From Pyxicephalus adspersus (taxonomy: Eukaryota; Chordata; Amphibia; Anura; Pyxicephalidae): a stretch of DNA of 64,000 nt. The notes beneath the pieces are model-generated. The model ran no database searches. It was not told the DNA's origin and was given only the letters and a program-made list of their open reading frames with translations. The stretch spans positions 162,571,256 to 162,635,255 of the forward strand of contig NC_092858.1 in assembly GCF_032062135.1 (NCBI RefSeq), written 5' to 3'. The position numbers and the translations under genes were made by a program. Shown here piece by piece: positions 11,687 through 23,261 of this stretch (the stretch's first letter is position 1; every line of letters starts with the position of its first letter).

Positions 11687-11860
11687 GGGCCTGATTTATA
11701 AAAGCTCTCCAATGCTAGAGAGGACACACTTTCATCAGTAAAGCTTCATGATCCAGCAAAACTGGAATGGATTTCTTCAAAGAATTTTGCTATTTGCTAG
11801 CAAATGTTTTGAAACTTGAACCAAATCGGGGTGAATGGAAATATTCTAAAATGAACACCT
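11687..11860. mobile_element. palindromic MITE, GGGCCTGATTTAT family, partial
   Basis: It starts GGGCCTGATTTATAAAAGCTC and continues with the family blocks TGATCCAGCAAAACTGGAATGG and ATTTGCTAGCAAATG. The right half, normally the reverse complement of the left, has decayed or been lost. Confidence 0.7.
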
Positions 11861-12116
11861 GTTCCAATGACAGCTCTTAGTTTCTCTTATGTTTCTGAAC
11901 AAAGATGCAAAAGGATATCTCCTTGACTGGTCAAAAATAACTAATAGATCCAAATGAATTCCCTGTGGAATGAAAAGGAAAAAAATGTTGGCTTTCTATA
12001 CAACTTATTTTCATGGTTTATGGTGTTAGAACAGAACATTATCCAGCCTGACACTCCACAGATGCATATTCCCACAGACTTCTATAGGGCCATACTCAAA
12101 GATTGCCTTCTATAGG

Positions 12117-12149
12117 GTCAGAGATGACTTCTATAGGGTCATCTCTGAC
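12117..12149. repeat. perfect 12-bp hairpin within a short tandem repeat
   Basis: GTCAGAGATGAC (12117-12128) and GTCATCTCTGAC (12138-12149) are perfect reverse complements around a 9-nt loop. The phrase CTTCTATAGGG occurs three times nearby (about 12079, 12108 and 12129), so the hairpin sits in a short tandem repeat. Confidence 0.75.
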
Positions 12150-12639
12150 ATCAGCACACAGCCGTATATATGTCTATGAGACTGTAATACACAGGAGCTG
12201 CTAGGACAGTGAAGATTTGAAACGTTGGATGTAAAAATACAGCAGAACTGCAGCTATCAGGTTGGGATAAGTATTCATCTTTGGAAGGGGAAAGTTGGCA
12301 AAGTTAGATCATTTGATGGGGACAATAGAAATGTACTTTTGTTTTAGCGTAAACATATCTTTTTTAGCCATGGGTTGAGACCTAAATTGGGTCATGGACA
12401 AGTTTGTGATGAGTGGCCACATGTTTGTGCCATGTGGCCCACAACACCACCACCCCACCCAAACCTGTGAACCAGTTAGACTAAAATGATAAACAGCACA
12501 GATACTTATGGAGAACCATCATGTACAAGATGAAAGAGGCAGATGGGCATGGTAATTACACAGGCAAGAAGAAAGCCCAACACTCATATTATTATATCCG
12601 CTCAAAACAACCTTTAAAAACGTTAGTGTCTCGAGAACT
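12150..12639. other. no recognisable feature
   Basis: Nothing beyond AT-rich sequence was recognised here. Confidence 0.4.
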
Positions 12640-12830
12640 GTCAGGAGCTTTACATTTTCTTAAGACCAATATCGATCTTTGGTCTTTGGACGTGAGTTGA
12701 TAGCATCAGTTGACCTCCTTCTGACCTGTTTATAACCATATATAGTTATATGGGAGTGCAAAACGAATTTAAAGTAAACAAAAGCCAATCAACACAGACC
12801 ATTAAAGTGGCAAAGCCTCTTTTAGAGATC
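12640..12830. repeat. dispersed repeat of unknown family, copy A
   Basis: Shares GATCTTTGGTCTTTGG, ATCAGTTGACCTC, a central palindrome-like atatagttatatg, GTGCAAAACGAATTTAAAGT and AACAAAAGCCAATCAACACAG, in order, with 15520-15680. No terminal repeats were identified. Confidence 0.6.
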
Positions 12831-14089
12831 CAAACACTCAAATTGTGTTATCTGACCATTGTTATCCTATTTTTGGTGACATTTTGGTATTAACCCTTTT
12901 TTGGGTCCCAGTAGAGTAGCAATGTTATATTTTGGTTCTTGACTTTTTATCTTCAGCACCCTTGATTTAGGCAATCAATACTTATCCTTTCAAACAGCCT
13001 TTAAAAACTAGTTTTGGGTTGCCTGTGCCTGCATGCTAACATCCAGTAAACTTAACTGAGCAATATTCATTCTGTAGGACCAGCGTCCCATTTTCTTCCT
13101 TTCCCAGGACCCCATCTTTTAAAAAACGAACCTCTAATCATTACCTCTGGGACTCATGTATGAAAGTTTTAGTAATTATACCTAGAGTTTGTCAACCAAT
13201 CAGAAAACTTAAGAACAATTGGAAGTTGATTGGCCTTTACGGGAATCAAGAATTTTTTATTAGCACACTTTTTCATAGTGATTTCCTATGTCCCCAATCA
13301 GCGTTACCAACCTTATTCGAGTAGTAGTTCTTCAGTGCAGCAATACGAAGCAAAGAATCATCAGTGAATCATTTTACTGCATGTCAAAATAAGAACTGTG
13401 TATAGGTAATTAAATTAGATTGTAGATGTTAAAGTACATTTACCAACAAAACTAAGTACCTTTCAATCATGTGAGCAATTGTAAATGCAGTAAAAAAACA
13501 TGTTGTGCAGTGTATCAGATTCCCATCAATAGTTCTGTTCAGCCAAAAACTCTTGTGAAAATGTGTTTATTGGAGACTGGCAATGATGGCATAAGTGTTA
13601 TAAGTATTCTTTGTCAGGATTGCTCACATGTGAATTGCATAACCCTAATGTGTTGTTCCCCGTTAATTGAAATTCCAAACCTCTGCAGTAATTTGTGTTG
13701 GTTTTTAAATTAGCAAACCGCGGGCGATCTCCCCGCTGAATACCGTCCATCTCTATAAGGGGAGTGTGTTACAAGGACCACCATTGCAATTAATTATATA
13801 GAAAGGTATTGAAAGGATAGGCCAAGGGGGTCGGTTAAACCCCATGCCAGGCACTGTTAGCACTCCATGTACAGTGCGTGGGTTTGCCTGTTTCCTCTTT
13901 TGTGAAAGTTTCACAGTAAACAATGAGGTATTATTACTGAAGTCTAAACCTTAGGGCAACAAATGTAATATATTGCAGATTATATTCTGTAGATGTGGTG
14001 GCTGAATTATTTTTGTTTCTGGCTTTTCTTACCATTATTTTTACCTAGTAATTCTACACTTAGTGTGAAGTCAGGCCTGGAGCTACTGA
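12831..14089. other. no recognisable feature
   Basis: An 80-codon frame at 13471-13713 is cysteine-rich by chance and shows no domain. The short GC-rich patch at 13715-13760 is unassigned. Confidence 0.35.
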
Positions 14090-14850
14090 GAAAGAAACAT
14101 AGAGAAAAGCCGGCATGACTGGGCAGACAGGGAGCAAGCCAGGATAAGATTAATGATTTAGTTTTAGAAGTTAGAGAAGGGTGGTGTTAAGGGGCGGAGG
14201 TGAAGGAGGGGTTAGGATGATAAAAGGTCAGAAATAGGAAGTGGGAGGCCATTAGCTTAGAGAGGGTGAATGGAAAGTTTACTGCCCACCCACCTTTCTT
14301 TTTGGGATTGTTTGGTTATGTTTAAGGTTTTGTTAGGATAGTGTTTGAAGGGGTGAGCGGTTAAGGTTCTTGAGGGTTAAGTCATTGGGTGCAATGTTAC
14401 GGTGGATTGGGGACCCATCTTTGGTGTGGGGTCTCCATAGTTTGTGGAATTTTGGTTTTGGATAACATATGGTTGTGGTCTGTGGTAAATGAAGGGGTAT
14501 GTTGTTCCCGATCTGTGAAGTTTTGGTGGCTGGGAGTAAATTATACATTCTGGTAAAACAGACCACCTGTGTAATTGGCGTGCCTTTGAGGACCAGCAAC
14601 CAGTAAGGTTACAAAGGTTATTTTTAAATGATGTTTAATAATGTGAATAATATTATTTTATGGTTAATGTTATTTATTGTTAATTTATAATTTATACTGA
14701 AGTTTTTTGAAATGTAATATATATTTTATTAGTATTTAAATTGCTGTAATAAAAGGCATTCGGGCCAATAACCAAATATTATGGTGTGGGTATTGTTTAA
14801 GGGAAAGGGGCGATTGGTATGGTTTCGTGGGTTGTTGGAGTTGTGTTTGA
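14090..14850 (+). repeat. interspersed repeat resembling a retroelement 3' region, copy A
   Basis: Purine- and GT-rich sequence ending with AATAAAAGGCATTCGGGCC and GGTATTGTTTAAGGG. Blocks GGGGACCCATCTTTGG, GGGGTCTCC, TTGTTCCCGA and TGCCTTTGAGGACCAGCAACC match 40770-41200 in the same order. The polyadenylation-like AATAAA near the 3' edge suggests a retroelement tail or LTR, but no gag, pol, TG...CA ends or target duplication could be defined. Confidence 0.45.
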
Positions 14851-14952
14851 GTAGGCTTCGAGATCTGTTTTGCTGCAGTCATATAGCTATATATATGCAG
14901 TCATATAACTACATATAGAGGAGTTGGGTTGTCACCATAGGACAGTTAGGAG

Positions 14953-15100
14953 TCTATTTATAAAACAGGGAATCAGACATTCTCTCAAACATTCCCTGCT
15001 GGAAATATTCCAGGTCCATGTGATTCAATGGCAGCAAATGATTTCCACCAGAAAATGTTTAAGGGGATGTCAGACTCATTGCTTTATAAACAGAACCCCT
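14953..15100. mobile_element. palindromic MITE, TTTATAAAACAGGGAATC family, complete copy
   Basis: The left end TTTATAAAACAGGGAATCAG is mirrored at the right by a decayed reverse complement ending TTTATAAACAG. The second arm contains ATGTTTAAGGGGATGTCAGA, the complement of CAGACATTCTCTCAAACATT in the first. Other copies are at 42590 and 46606. Confidence 0.75.
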
Positions 15101-15519
15101 ACTGTCCTTTGGTGGCAACTCAACACTTCCATAACTACATTACAGTAAGCTTAGGATCACTAGATGTGTTAGGGCTACAGATTATCTTCCCATTATGTTA
15201 TGATGCTTCCCAATCACTAGCTTTGAGTTCACTGTATTTATCATTAAAGACCCAAGGGGAAATGGTTTTAACACATAAGACACCATACAGCAAAAGTTAT
15301 GTTTATGGTTTATTTTTTTAACTTTACAAATTGGTTTGGTGCTCTCATCTTCACTTCTGTTGAGTTTCGGCCAGAATCCCCTGATGGAAGCAGTCTTGCC
15401 AGAATTGATGACCTTAAATTTATTCCCTTGCTATTAAACTCTAATCACTGAAATTTCAACACCTTTATATTTGCTTGGTTCGATTACTTCACACTTGTCA
15501 GAAGCTTTCTGTTTCTTAA
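15101..15519. other. no recognisable feature
   Basis: Overlapping small plus-strand frames here run out of the MITE into unique sequence and have no recognisable domain. Confidence 0.35.
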
Positions 15520-15680
15520 GGTCTGTTTTGATCTTTGGTCTATGGGCTTGTGTTAATGGAATCAGTTGACCTCTTCATGTATATAACCCTATGGAGTTAT
15601 GTGGTAGTGCAAAGTCCATTTGAAGTGAACAAAAGCCCATCAACACAGACCTTTAGGATGACAAAGACACTTTAAATATG
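15520..15680. repeat. dispersed repeat of unknown family, copy B
   Basis: Diverged copy of 12640-12830 in the same orientation, with matching blocks GATCTTTGGTCTATGGG, ATCAGTTGACCTC, GTGCAAAGTCCATTTGAAGTG and AACAAAAGCCCATCAACACAG. Confidence 0.6.
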
Positions 15681-17811
15681 AAATATTAAATATTAAAATA
15701 ATCTTCTATCGTTGTCCTTATCCATTTTAGAAGATTCCTGTCCAGTTGACAAGCAAGACCTCAGGCATCCATAACAATTTGAGAAAGCTTCCAATCCTTC
15801 TCCATTCTATACAAAGATGAAAATAAAAGATTTGGCTGGGGTTGAACATCCAACAAAATTGTCATTGTTTTATGGAGAAAATTGAATTTCAGAATCACTA
15901 ACAGCCTATGCACCCCGAGGGATGAAGTGCAAGCATACAGTTTAACGTCACAGTGAAATGTTTACTAGAATTCCATCATGTTCACCCCTTACGTTATGTG
16001 CTAGCAGATTCCTAGACAGTCCTAGGTTTACATGACTTGATAGAGGAAATGTCTTTTTTTTTTTTTCACAATATCTATACATATTTATCATTTTTTATGT
16101 TCTGTCAGCTTGTTATGATGCTGTTTATCAAGATATCTATTTTCTTGTTTTTGTAATTAGATATTTAAAGGTTTATATTCTGATAGGACAGGACTGTCAT
16201 GGACAAGCTCAACAGAAAATTCCCTGGTGCTGGCAACTGCACTTTATCCTTTTTATGTTGTTGTTGAACCAAGGTAAAGCAAGTAGAGAATAGAAAGATA
16301 TGATGTAGGTTTTACAAGCAACATGGTGGGTAAGTGGCCATTGGATATCTTATAGGGTTGGATTTAAGGTTTTATGACCAGGAGGCCAAAATTTGCATTG
16401 GATACTGGAACTGAGAGGCAGCCTGACATTCACCCCAGCACTTACATTCAGGGACAATTTAAGAAATGGGTAGGTCCTGATCTCATGGGTGGGTCTTTGG
16501 TTTGTTAAAGCAACCACCACATCCCATACAGGAATCCCATGGAATGCTGAGCTCGCTCCGCTGATCCCATGCGACTGGGGCAACTGCCTTATATTTGTCA
16601 TAGTTAAAAGTACCCAGACAACATTTCAGTTGCATCCCTGCAATGGGTGCAAAAGTTGTTGGATATAAATGACGGGGCAGGGGGGCTCTTAGATAAGCTG
16701 GTTCTAAATTAGGTATTCCAATATTTACAGCTGAACCCCAATTTTGTTGAACCACTACCTCATCTTAATAACTATACTACTGAGCACTTCTGACAACTGC
16801 AAGTCATTTTACAAGCCCTGGCCATTGCATACTGTTTTGCAATCTGTCAGACTGCATTTTTATTAAGTTTGATGTATCCGCTCTAGGACTCTCCTGGGGC
16901 TTCCTTAGGTTGACAGTTTCCAGTCCTATAGAACTAAACATTATTCACAGTAAATAACATATTACAGCAAACTTTCACATGTGGCCATTTAGCAAAGAAT
17001 ATAAAAGTTAATTATTGATAATAATTTTTGTAGTTTGTTGGGTGTTTTTTAGGCATGCCCCTCATGTGACTGAGCATCATAGATTGAGGCAAACCAGGGC
17101 TCTGATTGGTTATTTTTAGCATGTATAATTCAATGCAGAATGCACAGTAAACAGAATCCAAAATTGAAATCACATGTATGATGTCATACATCAGGGTTCT
17201 TTGTTTAGGATTACCCTCACTTACCACCATGGAAGCAGATTTGGAGAAGATAGCCCCTGGTGTTCTTACAGCACTCCGAAATGTAAAATCAATATTTCTC
17301 AAGAGCGCAGTGAGCGCACAGTATGAAAACATGAAAACACATGTGAATTACATTTAGCCAAGGATTAGGAACTTGTCTGATGGCAGCTGCTTCTGCTCAC
17401 AGATCACTGTTATGGATCTTAATGTAATGTTGACGTCAGCACGGAGCAGCTTTGATGAACGGGCTGTCAGAGACGACATGTCAGCTGCCTCTTTTCACAT
17501 TTCAAACCTGATTTTAAAAATATTATTAAATAAAACTCTTTTCACCACTGCCTGAAGTTTATAAATCAGCAATGTTCTGTCAGGTCCTTTCACATAATCA
17601 CTTTGGCATATAGTTTTCGAAAAAAAAAGATAAATTCAGTACCATTAAAATAGTCTCACCCAGGTTTTAAAGTGGAACTCAAGCCAAAGCTTATGTAAGT
17701 TTGGAAAGTTTAGGAGTTCTGTCTGGGTTTTATTGTTCATAAAATTGAGGTCTACTAGTTTAAGTATATTTTGGTATTTGTAATTTAAATAATTATTAAT
17801 ATGATGTTTAA
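15681..17811. other. unassigned; contains a weak small-ORF candidate
   Basis: No repeat family was recognised. The segment 16350-16760 is open in two minus-strand frames (83 and 90 codons) but matches nothing I know. A 42-residue plus-strand ORF with a strong Kozak context starts at 17229 (see findings). A full CRE palindrome TGACGTCA lies at 17431-17438. The stretch TTAAAGTGGAACTCAAGCC near 17670 may be the end of an AGTGGAACTAA-family MITE. Confidence 0.3.
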
Positions 17812-18082
17812 CCACCTGAGCGTTACACTGAGGTCTAGATTTCTGTACCAAAAGTGATCCACTGTTTTTCATGAATTTTTTTTTTTTAAATTGTAGACCT
17901 GTAACTTACAGAAATATGTCCGAACAAGGGTTCTAGTAGATATTATGGACGCTGGAATACGAAAACGACGCTGGATGAGCACAGCGGGACCAGGTAAGTA
18001 TGGATGCGACAAAAATACGGGGTTAACCATCCTAGCCTTTTTTTTTTTGCCCGTACGAAGGTCGGGCTTAACGGCTAGGTGG
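17812..18082. mobile_element. piggyBac-like MITE with CCACCT ends and TTAA target
   Basis: TTAA at 17808-17811 and 18083-18086 flank terminal inverted repeats CCACCTGAGCGTTA and, reverse-complemented, CCACCTAGCCGTTA (about 11 of 14 matching). It is 271 bp long with no ORF of note. The TTAA duplication is the piggyBac hallmark. CpG content is above that of the flanks. Confidence 0.85.
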
Positions 18083-18284
18083 TTAATGTTTTTTTCCTTT
18101 CCTATAGAGATGCATATACTAGGTGTGTCCATTAGTTTTATTCTCCATTTGCAGCTAAGCACCAATGTAGTCTTGTTTTCCACTGGTAGGTGTAAGGAAG
18201 GTGTAGAGCAAATCAGTTTCTTTAAGCTGTTTTAAGATATCTGATGTTTTATCTTCACTGCATCCATTGATTCAAATCATGTTT

Positions 18285-18720
18285 CAATTTTTTAAGGAAA
18301 AAGAAAAAAGTCACAAGTTGACAAATCTGTTGAATATGGTAGTTGTCCCAGTGTGATATTGTGTTTGTTTCACAGAAAGTGCTGTGTGAGAAGGAGCGTT
18401 TCTGACCCTCTTTTTCTGACTCTTTCCCTCAGCTTTGTCAAAACTTCCTTATAATAATGTTGGGACACTGTTGTGCTTTCTGAAACCCATTCTGCCAAAA
18501 TTCTGCCCTTCATGTCAAAAAAACACGATGAACATGGCTTTGAATTTGGACTTTTTTGATTCTTGGTGATGAAGGTGTTTCCAGTGCATTGATTGTTATT
18601 TTGTTTTAAGATGATACTGGAAGATCCATGTTTCCTCAGTGATGACTTTTAAAAAGATTTGGGTCCACCTGAAGTTGATGCAAAATGTGTGCGCAAATTT
18701 TCTAAAATTCCTAAAAATTT
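18285..18720 (-). pseudogene. decayed mariner transposase
   Basis: Read on the minus strand from about 18660, the translation gives VITEETWIFQYHLKT, then QSMHW, then (after a frameshift in a run of seven T) DMKGRILAEWVS, followed by HYYKEVLTKLRERVRK and NAPSHTALSVKQ. This order matches the mariner catalytic core: the GDE-T-WI region, FFDxKGxxxxEWVP, YYxEVLxxLRExV and DNAPxHxA. The first catalytic motif is altered (EE where GDE is usual). There is an in-frame stop just before QSMHW and at least one frameshift. No terminal inverted repeats were recognised, so only an internal piece survives. This mariner is of a different lineage from the one at 31399. Confidence 0.82.
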
Positions 18721-19377
18721 AAAATTGTTGTGTTTCATGACAAACTTATCATGATTTCAGCACATGAAGGGAAACACAACTGCATTAAACGGTGACTGAC
18801 AACAAACTAAACGGCAGAGAGTGGTGTTGTTTGCTGTGCATGGTTAGACAAGTTTAAACAATCATAACAAATCCTCATTATTAGTTCTCACTTCTTTGTT
18901 TAAGAGATAGAAACACCCCTCATCCCCCGTCACCTGATGCCTGTAATGCCCAATTCATGGCTCAGGATTTGCACCTCACCAAAAGTTAGTTTATTATTGT
19001 TTGGGAGAGGAGGGATGCTGGGCAAGTAAGTTTGAAGGGGTAGCACCAGAGACTGTGTGAGTATAGTATCCAGATCATTTTTACTTTTCTTGAATTTTGA
19101 CTTGGGTTTTAAAATTTTTCCACACTTCAGGTTCTTTATAGGTATCTGCTTCAGTATTGAACATATTTCCATTTACTTAAGGTCAACTGAACAGGAAGTG
19201 ACTCTTTTGTGGACATACACAACAGTATTGCAGAGGTTTGAACCCAATTCCAAAACTATCCAGGTAGTTATGAGTGTCCAGTGGGTGTATTTGGGAAAAG
19301 CTACGCTTTTTATAGACAGTGCACAATAAAATGCACAGTACAGAAGGTGATGTACAGAAGAAATGAATGAACATACT
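18721..19377. other. no recognisable feature
   Basis: The left part may still be mariner 5' sequence, but I cannot align it. The rest is unassigned. Confidence 0.35.
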
Positions 19378-19601
19378 GGGCCTAATTTATTAAAGCTCTT
19401 CAAGAATAGAAAGGATAGACCATTATGGTAGAACCTTGGTGATTCAGAAAACCTGAAATGGATTTCCAAAAAATCATGTGCTGTTAGTTGGAAAATGTTT
19501 TGAAGCCTAGACCAGATCTGTTCCAGGATTGCTGGATCACGCAAGTTCTCATTTGACAATCTATCTTCTTCAGCCTTGGAAAGCTTCAAAAAATCAGGCC
19601 C
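19378..19601. mobile_element. palindromic MITE, GGGCCTGATTTAT family, complete
   Basis: Begins GGGCCTAATTTATTAAAGCTC and ends AAGCTTCAAAAAATCAGGCCC, its near reverse complement. The internal mirrored blocks GATTCAGAAAACCTGAAATGG and CCAGGATTGCTGGATCA are also present. A 138-codon minus-strand frame reading through it is a by-product. Confidence 0.85.
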
Positions 19602-19907
19602 ACTGTATGTTGCAGTACAAAAAATGTAAAAAGGCGCAGGTCCATTTTTTTGCTTGCTATGTGTTCACTACTATGTGTTTTGCTTTGTTGATATGTTGAT
19701 ATGTGTTCACTGCCTGCTCCAAATAAAGACTGTCTAAGTGCATATTAACAATGGACATACTGTACATGGAGACACACCATAACAGAATGTCACTGTGTGC
19801 AGGAACCCTCAAAAAAGCCATCATAAATTATCACTTTTCACTAATATCACATCAAAAATTTTAACTTAGTTTTATTTAAAAAAAAACATTTGGCAGTGCA
19901 CAGTTTG

Positions 19908-19943
<36 letters not shown>

Positions 19944-20328
19944 TGTATGTTATTAATAATTCATTTGTGTGTGGCCAGCTTATGCTTTACATTTACTATC
20001 TGTTTAATAACTGCACTTAAAACAATTTCGTTATTGTACAAAAAAAAAAAAAAAAATGAACATCAGCAAACTGAGTTCCAGATAAAAAAAATCTTACATG
20101 GTCTAAGATGTTGCTTTGATTTGCATTAAGGTACAGGATAATAGTATAGTTATCCTTTGATCCTATACTTATGTATCTGCTTTAAATAATACAAAAATGA
20201 TACTTAATCCACTTACAAAATAGTTGGGTCATCTGCACAAAATAATCAGGACCAACCTCTTGAAATGAAATCTGCTAGCTGCGCCAAAAAAGACATAGGA
20301 CACAGGAGTAGGCAGTAATATTGTCCAA
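19602..20328. repeat. AT-rich sequence with a (TA)n microsatellite
   Basis: A pure (TA)n run occupies about 19908-19942, and poly-A tracts occur at 20040-20057. Otherwise nothing was recognised. Confidence 0.8.
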
Positions 20329-20602
20329 GGCAGCCTTTCTCAAACTTTTAACCTTTTACTCCTGAGGAACCATTAAAAATGTCTGGTCTTGTGGAACACC
20401 TGCCAAAACCTATTTATTGGGCCTCAGTGGGAAAAGCCTCCTAAATTGGTGGCTAGTGGAAAACAATGCCCCCCCATTCCTATAAAGCTGGCTAGAATAT
20501 CATCTTCATAGACAACTACAGACATCATTAGAGTCATCAGCTGGCTTTATCAAGTGGTGTTCACCCCATAACTATGCAGGTTTAATTTTTACCATTCAGG
20601 AC
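20329..20602. repeat. probable degenerate hAT-like fragment
   Basis: Begins GCCTTTCTCAAACTTTT followed by ACTCCTGAGGAACCATT, resembling a worn copy of the CAGTGTTTCTCAACC family next to it. The right end is unclear. Confidence 0.4.
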
Positions 20603-20995
20603 AGTGTTTCTCAACCGTTTTAAAATAAAAGAACTCTTTGAAATAGCATTCAGGTCCTCGGGGACTTTATAGCATTCCTTATGCTCTAACATAGTTGTGC
20701 TTTATTCTATTATACAGGTAAACCTTTCTCAATCCTTTTTACATGGGTGAACCCCTGAAATAACTTTCAGGTCCTTAGGGAACTCCTGCTATAGTTACTT
20801 TACCCACACATTACTCAGTACATTTGTGTGGGGATCAGTGGGAAGAACATCTCTTACAATGCTGGCCATTGGGAAAAATGTCTCCATTACAGATAGCCAA
20901 AAAGATCATTGGGGTCAGTGATAAATCTCCTGAGAGGCACAAAATGCTAATTTTTCAAGCAACCTCTGGAGGAACCCTGGCTAAGAATCACTGCT
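20603..20995 (+). mobile_element. hAT-like repeat, CAGTGTTTCTCAACC family, composite copy
   Basis: Starts CAGTGTTTCTCAACCGTTTT (near 20604), and a second start-like block AACCTTTCTCAATCCTTTTTAC occurs at about 20720, so the left end is duplicated or two copies are fused. The body has AACTTTCAGGTCCTTAGGGA, CTTACAATGCTGGCCATTGG and AGATAGCCAAAAAGATCATT, then GGAACCCTGGCTAAGAATCACTG at the right end. Relatives: 26085 and 58257 (inverted) and 27015. Ends of the CAGTG...CACTG type suggest hAT. No target duplication was established. Confidence 0.65.
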
Positions 20996-23261
20996 CGGAA
21001 GGAACCCTAGGGTTGCTTGAAACCTTGGATGAACATGGCTGGTCTAAGATCTTAATGCTGCTGAATTTTTCCCCAATACTGACTTACCATGCCTTTTTCT
21101 GCACCTTGTGTTTAAATGGAAGTAGAATCTTGGTAGAGGCACAGCTTTTCCTCATTATATCAGAGCTACGACCAAGGGAACCCACATCAGTGACATCACC
21201 AAATTTTATTCCAAATTCTAGCAGTCGTAAAGCGCCTTGCATCCTACACTGCAGATGTATACAGCTTTGAGACTGTTTATATAATGTGAATGGCACTCCA
21301 GTACACTTGTGCTAATGTGTGGTATGGTATTGTGCGTGTTATGAGCATGTTACAGCAATGCATGTGATTGCAAAAACGTGTTTCAGGTTTTTTTACACAA
21401 ATTAGGCGTTGCTGATGTAATATTTACAGTTTGCTAGAAAGAAGATAATATAAATCAACTGTCTATATAACATGGAAATGAAATCAAAACAAGCAAGAAG
21501 GATACAATGGCAAAGGAAGGGATTATCTCTTCTCCTCTGTGTGTGTTTTTATCTTGTAGAAACAAGCAAATTACAGGAAGAAAGGAAAATGTCACATATT
21601 AAACTACAAGCAAGAGGCCTCAAAGGAAATAATATCTCCTCTCTCTAGTGGAAAAATACACCATTTAATCAGATGGAAAGTTATTTGAACTGTAATATAA
21701 CCTGAATTGGATAACTATTTATACAGATTATGTCAGTTTAACTACACATAGAATAAGCATACCACAGCATAAATTATTAAAGGTTATGTAAACCTGATCA
21801 GTAAAATCTCATGTAAACTTTTGACTTTAATGTTAACATATATAAATAAATATGTGATGATTCTGCTATATTTCAGGCATGTCCTTTTACAAGGGGTCAA
21901 CTCTCTGCATTGTCACATTGTCATATGGGTTTCCAATGGAGAATCAAGTGGCTTTCTAAACATACATTAGACACCATCAAGAAACTCACCCTTAGAAATG
22001 CCATGCAGCCATCGCTGCAAACCATTGGGTTGGTAGCCAAGAAATGGCTGCAAAGATGCTGAAAGATTGCAAGCACTGAGGTCCAGCAAATGATTTAAAA
22101 AAACAGTATCTGTTAATGGTATTTATTCAACAGTATTTTATAATGATCCAGGCAGCTAGGATGTACGCCACATTACCCAAACTAATAATAATAATCATAA
22201 ATTACAATTACAAAAGTGCAACCCCTTTAACCATTAAAGTACAGGATAAACCTTTCCCTTCCAGGTTTCAAGCCCTTGGAATCACAGACCACAACGCCTG
22301 GGGCTGCACCCACCCTAAGTTATGTTCCCAGTTGCAAAACAGACCAGAGAACACTTCTTGCAGATCTCTTTCTTAAGCACCACTTTAAGGCATCCATAAT
22401 TAACCATAACCTTTTGGAAGATGCCGTATCTAAGATAATTCTCTCTCACCACACCTTCTAAAAGATGCCCTCTGGGGACTTCAACCGCCCACCCCAAACA
22501 CTCTACCACACTGTCCCCATTAGCAAACAAGGCGGGTGCATTGAAACTTGCACCCTTCTCTAACTTCTCCCCTACTTCCTCTTTACCCTCTTCTCTTTTT
22601 ACCTAAAGTTCCACTTTAAACATTTGGGATCAGGAGATGATGACAGGTGATGTCCCTTCTACATTAAGCATTCTTATTCTTATCTGCCTAGTTGTCACCT
22701 CTTGCAAAAAAATTCAATAAACTGCACCTGACTGATCCGGAACTGGTAAATATACTTTTAAATTTCTGGATTTTCTCCAATGCTATGACTAGTACACCAA
22801 AATTTGCATTATTAGAAGAAATATGGAATGCAGAAAACATATTTTTGCTGAGCAATGGGTTGTGCTGAATAGGTACTGATTTGCTGTAATGATAGAAAGC
22901 CATCTTTTAACACCAGCAATTTTAGGTAAAAGATATGCCCTTGCCAACTAGTATCCATTCCAAAAAGAAACCCTAAACTTCATGCACAGAAGACATATTT
23001 TGTTACCCATATTTAGAGATAAACTGTTATTGCAAAATAGGGATGCTACAAAAAAACTGGTGCTTGTTGCGAATTCAGATGACTTAGTCATTATGAACAA
23101 TTTATTTCCCAATTCTAGAGGATGTTAAATAGGTGAAGGAACCCTTAAAAATGATTTGAATGATCATTAAATTTGAAAAAGCAAATCTTCACTCAAACAG
23201 TGCCTACTTCACAAATAAATTTAGAGTTATGAGTTCTCTATTAGGAACCAATGATTAAAAC
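20996..23261. other. mostly unassigned; low-grade C-rich repeat at about 22200-22680
   Basis: Segment 22200-22680 shares weak blocks (GACTTCAACCGCCCACCCC and a C-rich ACTTCCTCTTTACCC tail) with 41830-41950, possibly one old dispersed family. TTCCACTTTAAAC near 22611 and GACAGGTGATGTCCCTTCT near 22640 look like scraps of the AGTGGAACTAA MITE. The rest shows nothing. Confidence 0.3.

Noticed and set aside
19173..19589. 138-codon minus-strand ORF
   Set aside because: Its N-terminal third is the palindromic GGGCCTGATTTAT MITE and the remainder has no known motif.
20824..21270. 148-codon plus-strand ORF
   Set aside because: It begins within the CAGTGTTTCTCAACC repeat and the sequence matches no protein family I recognise.
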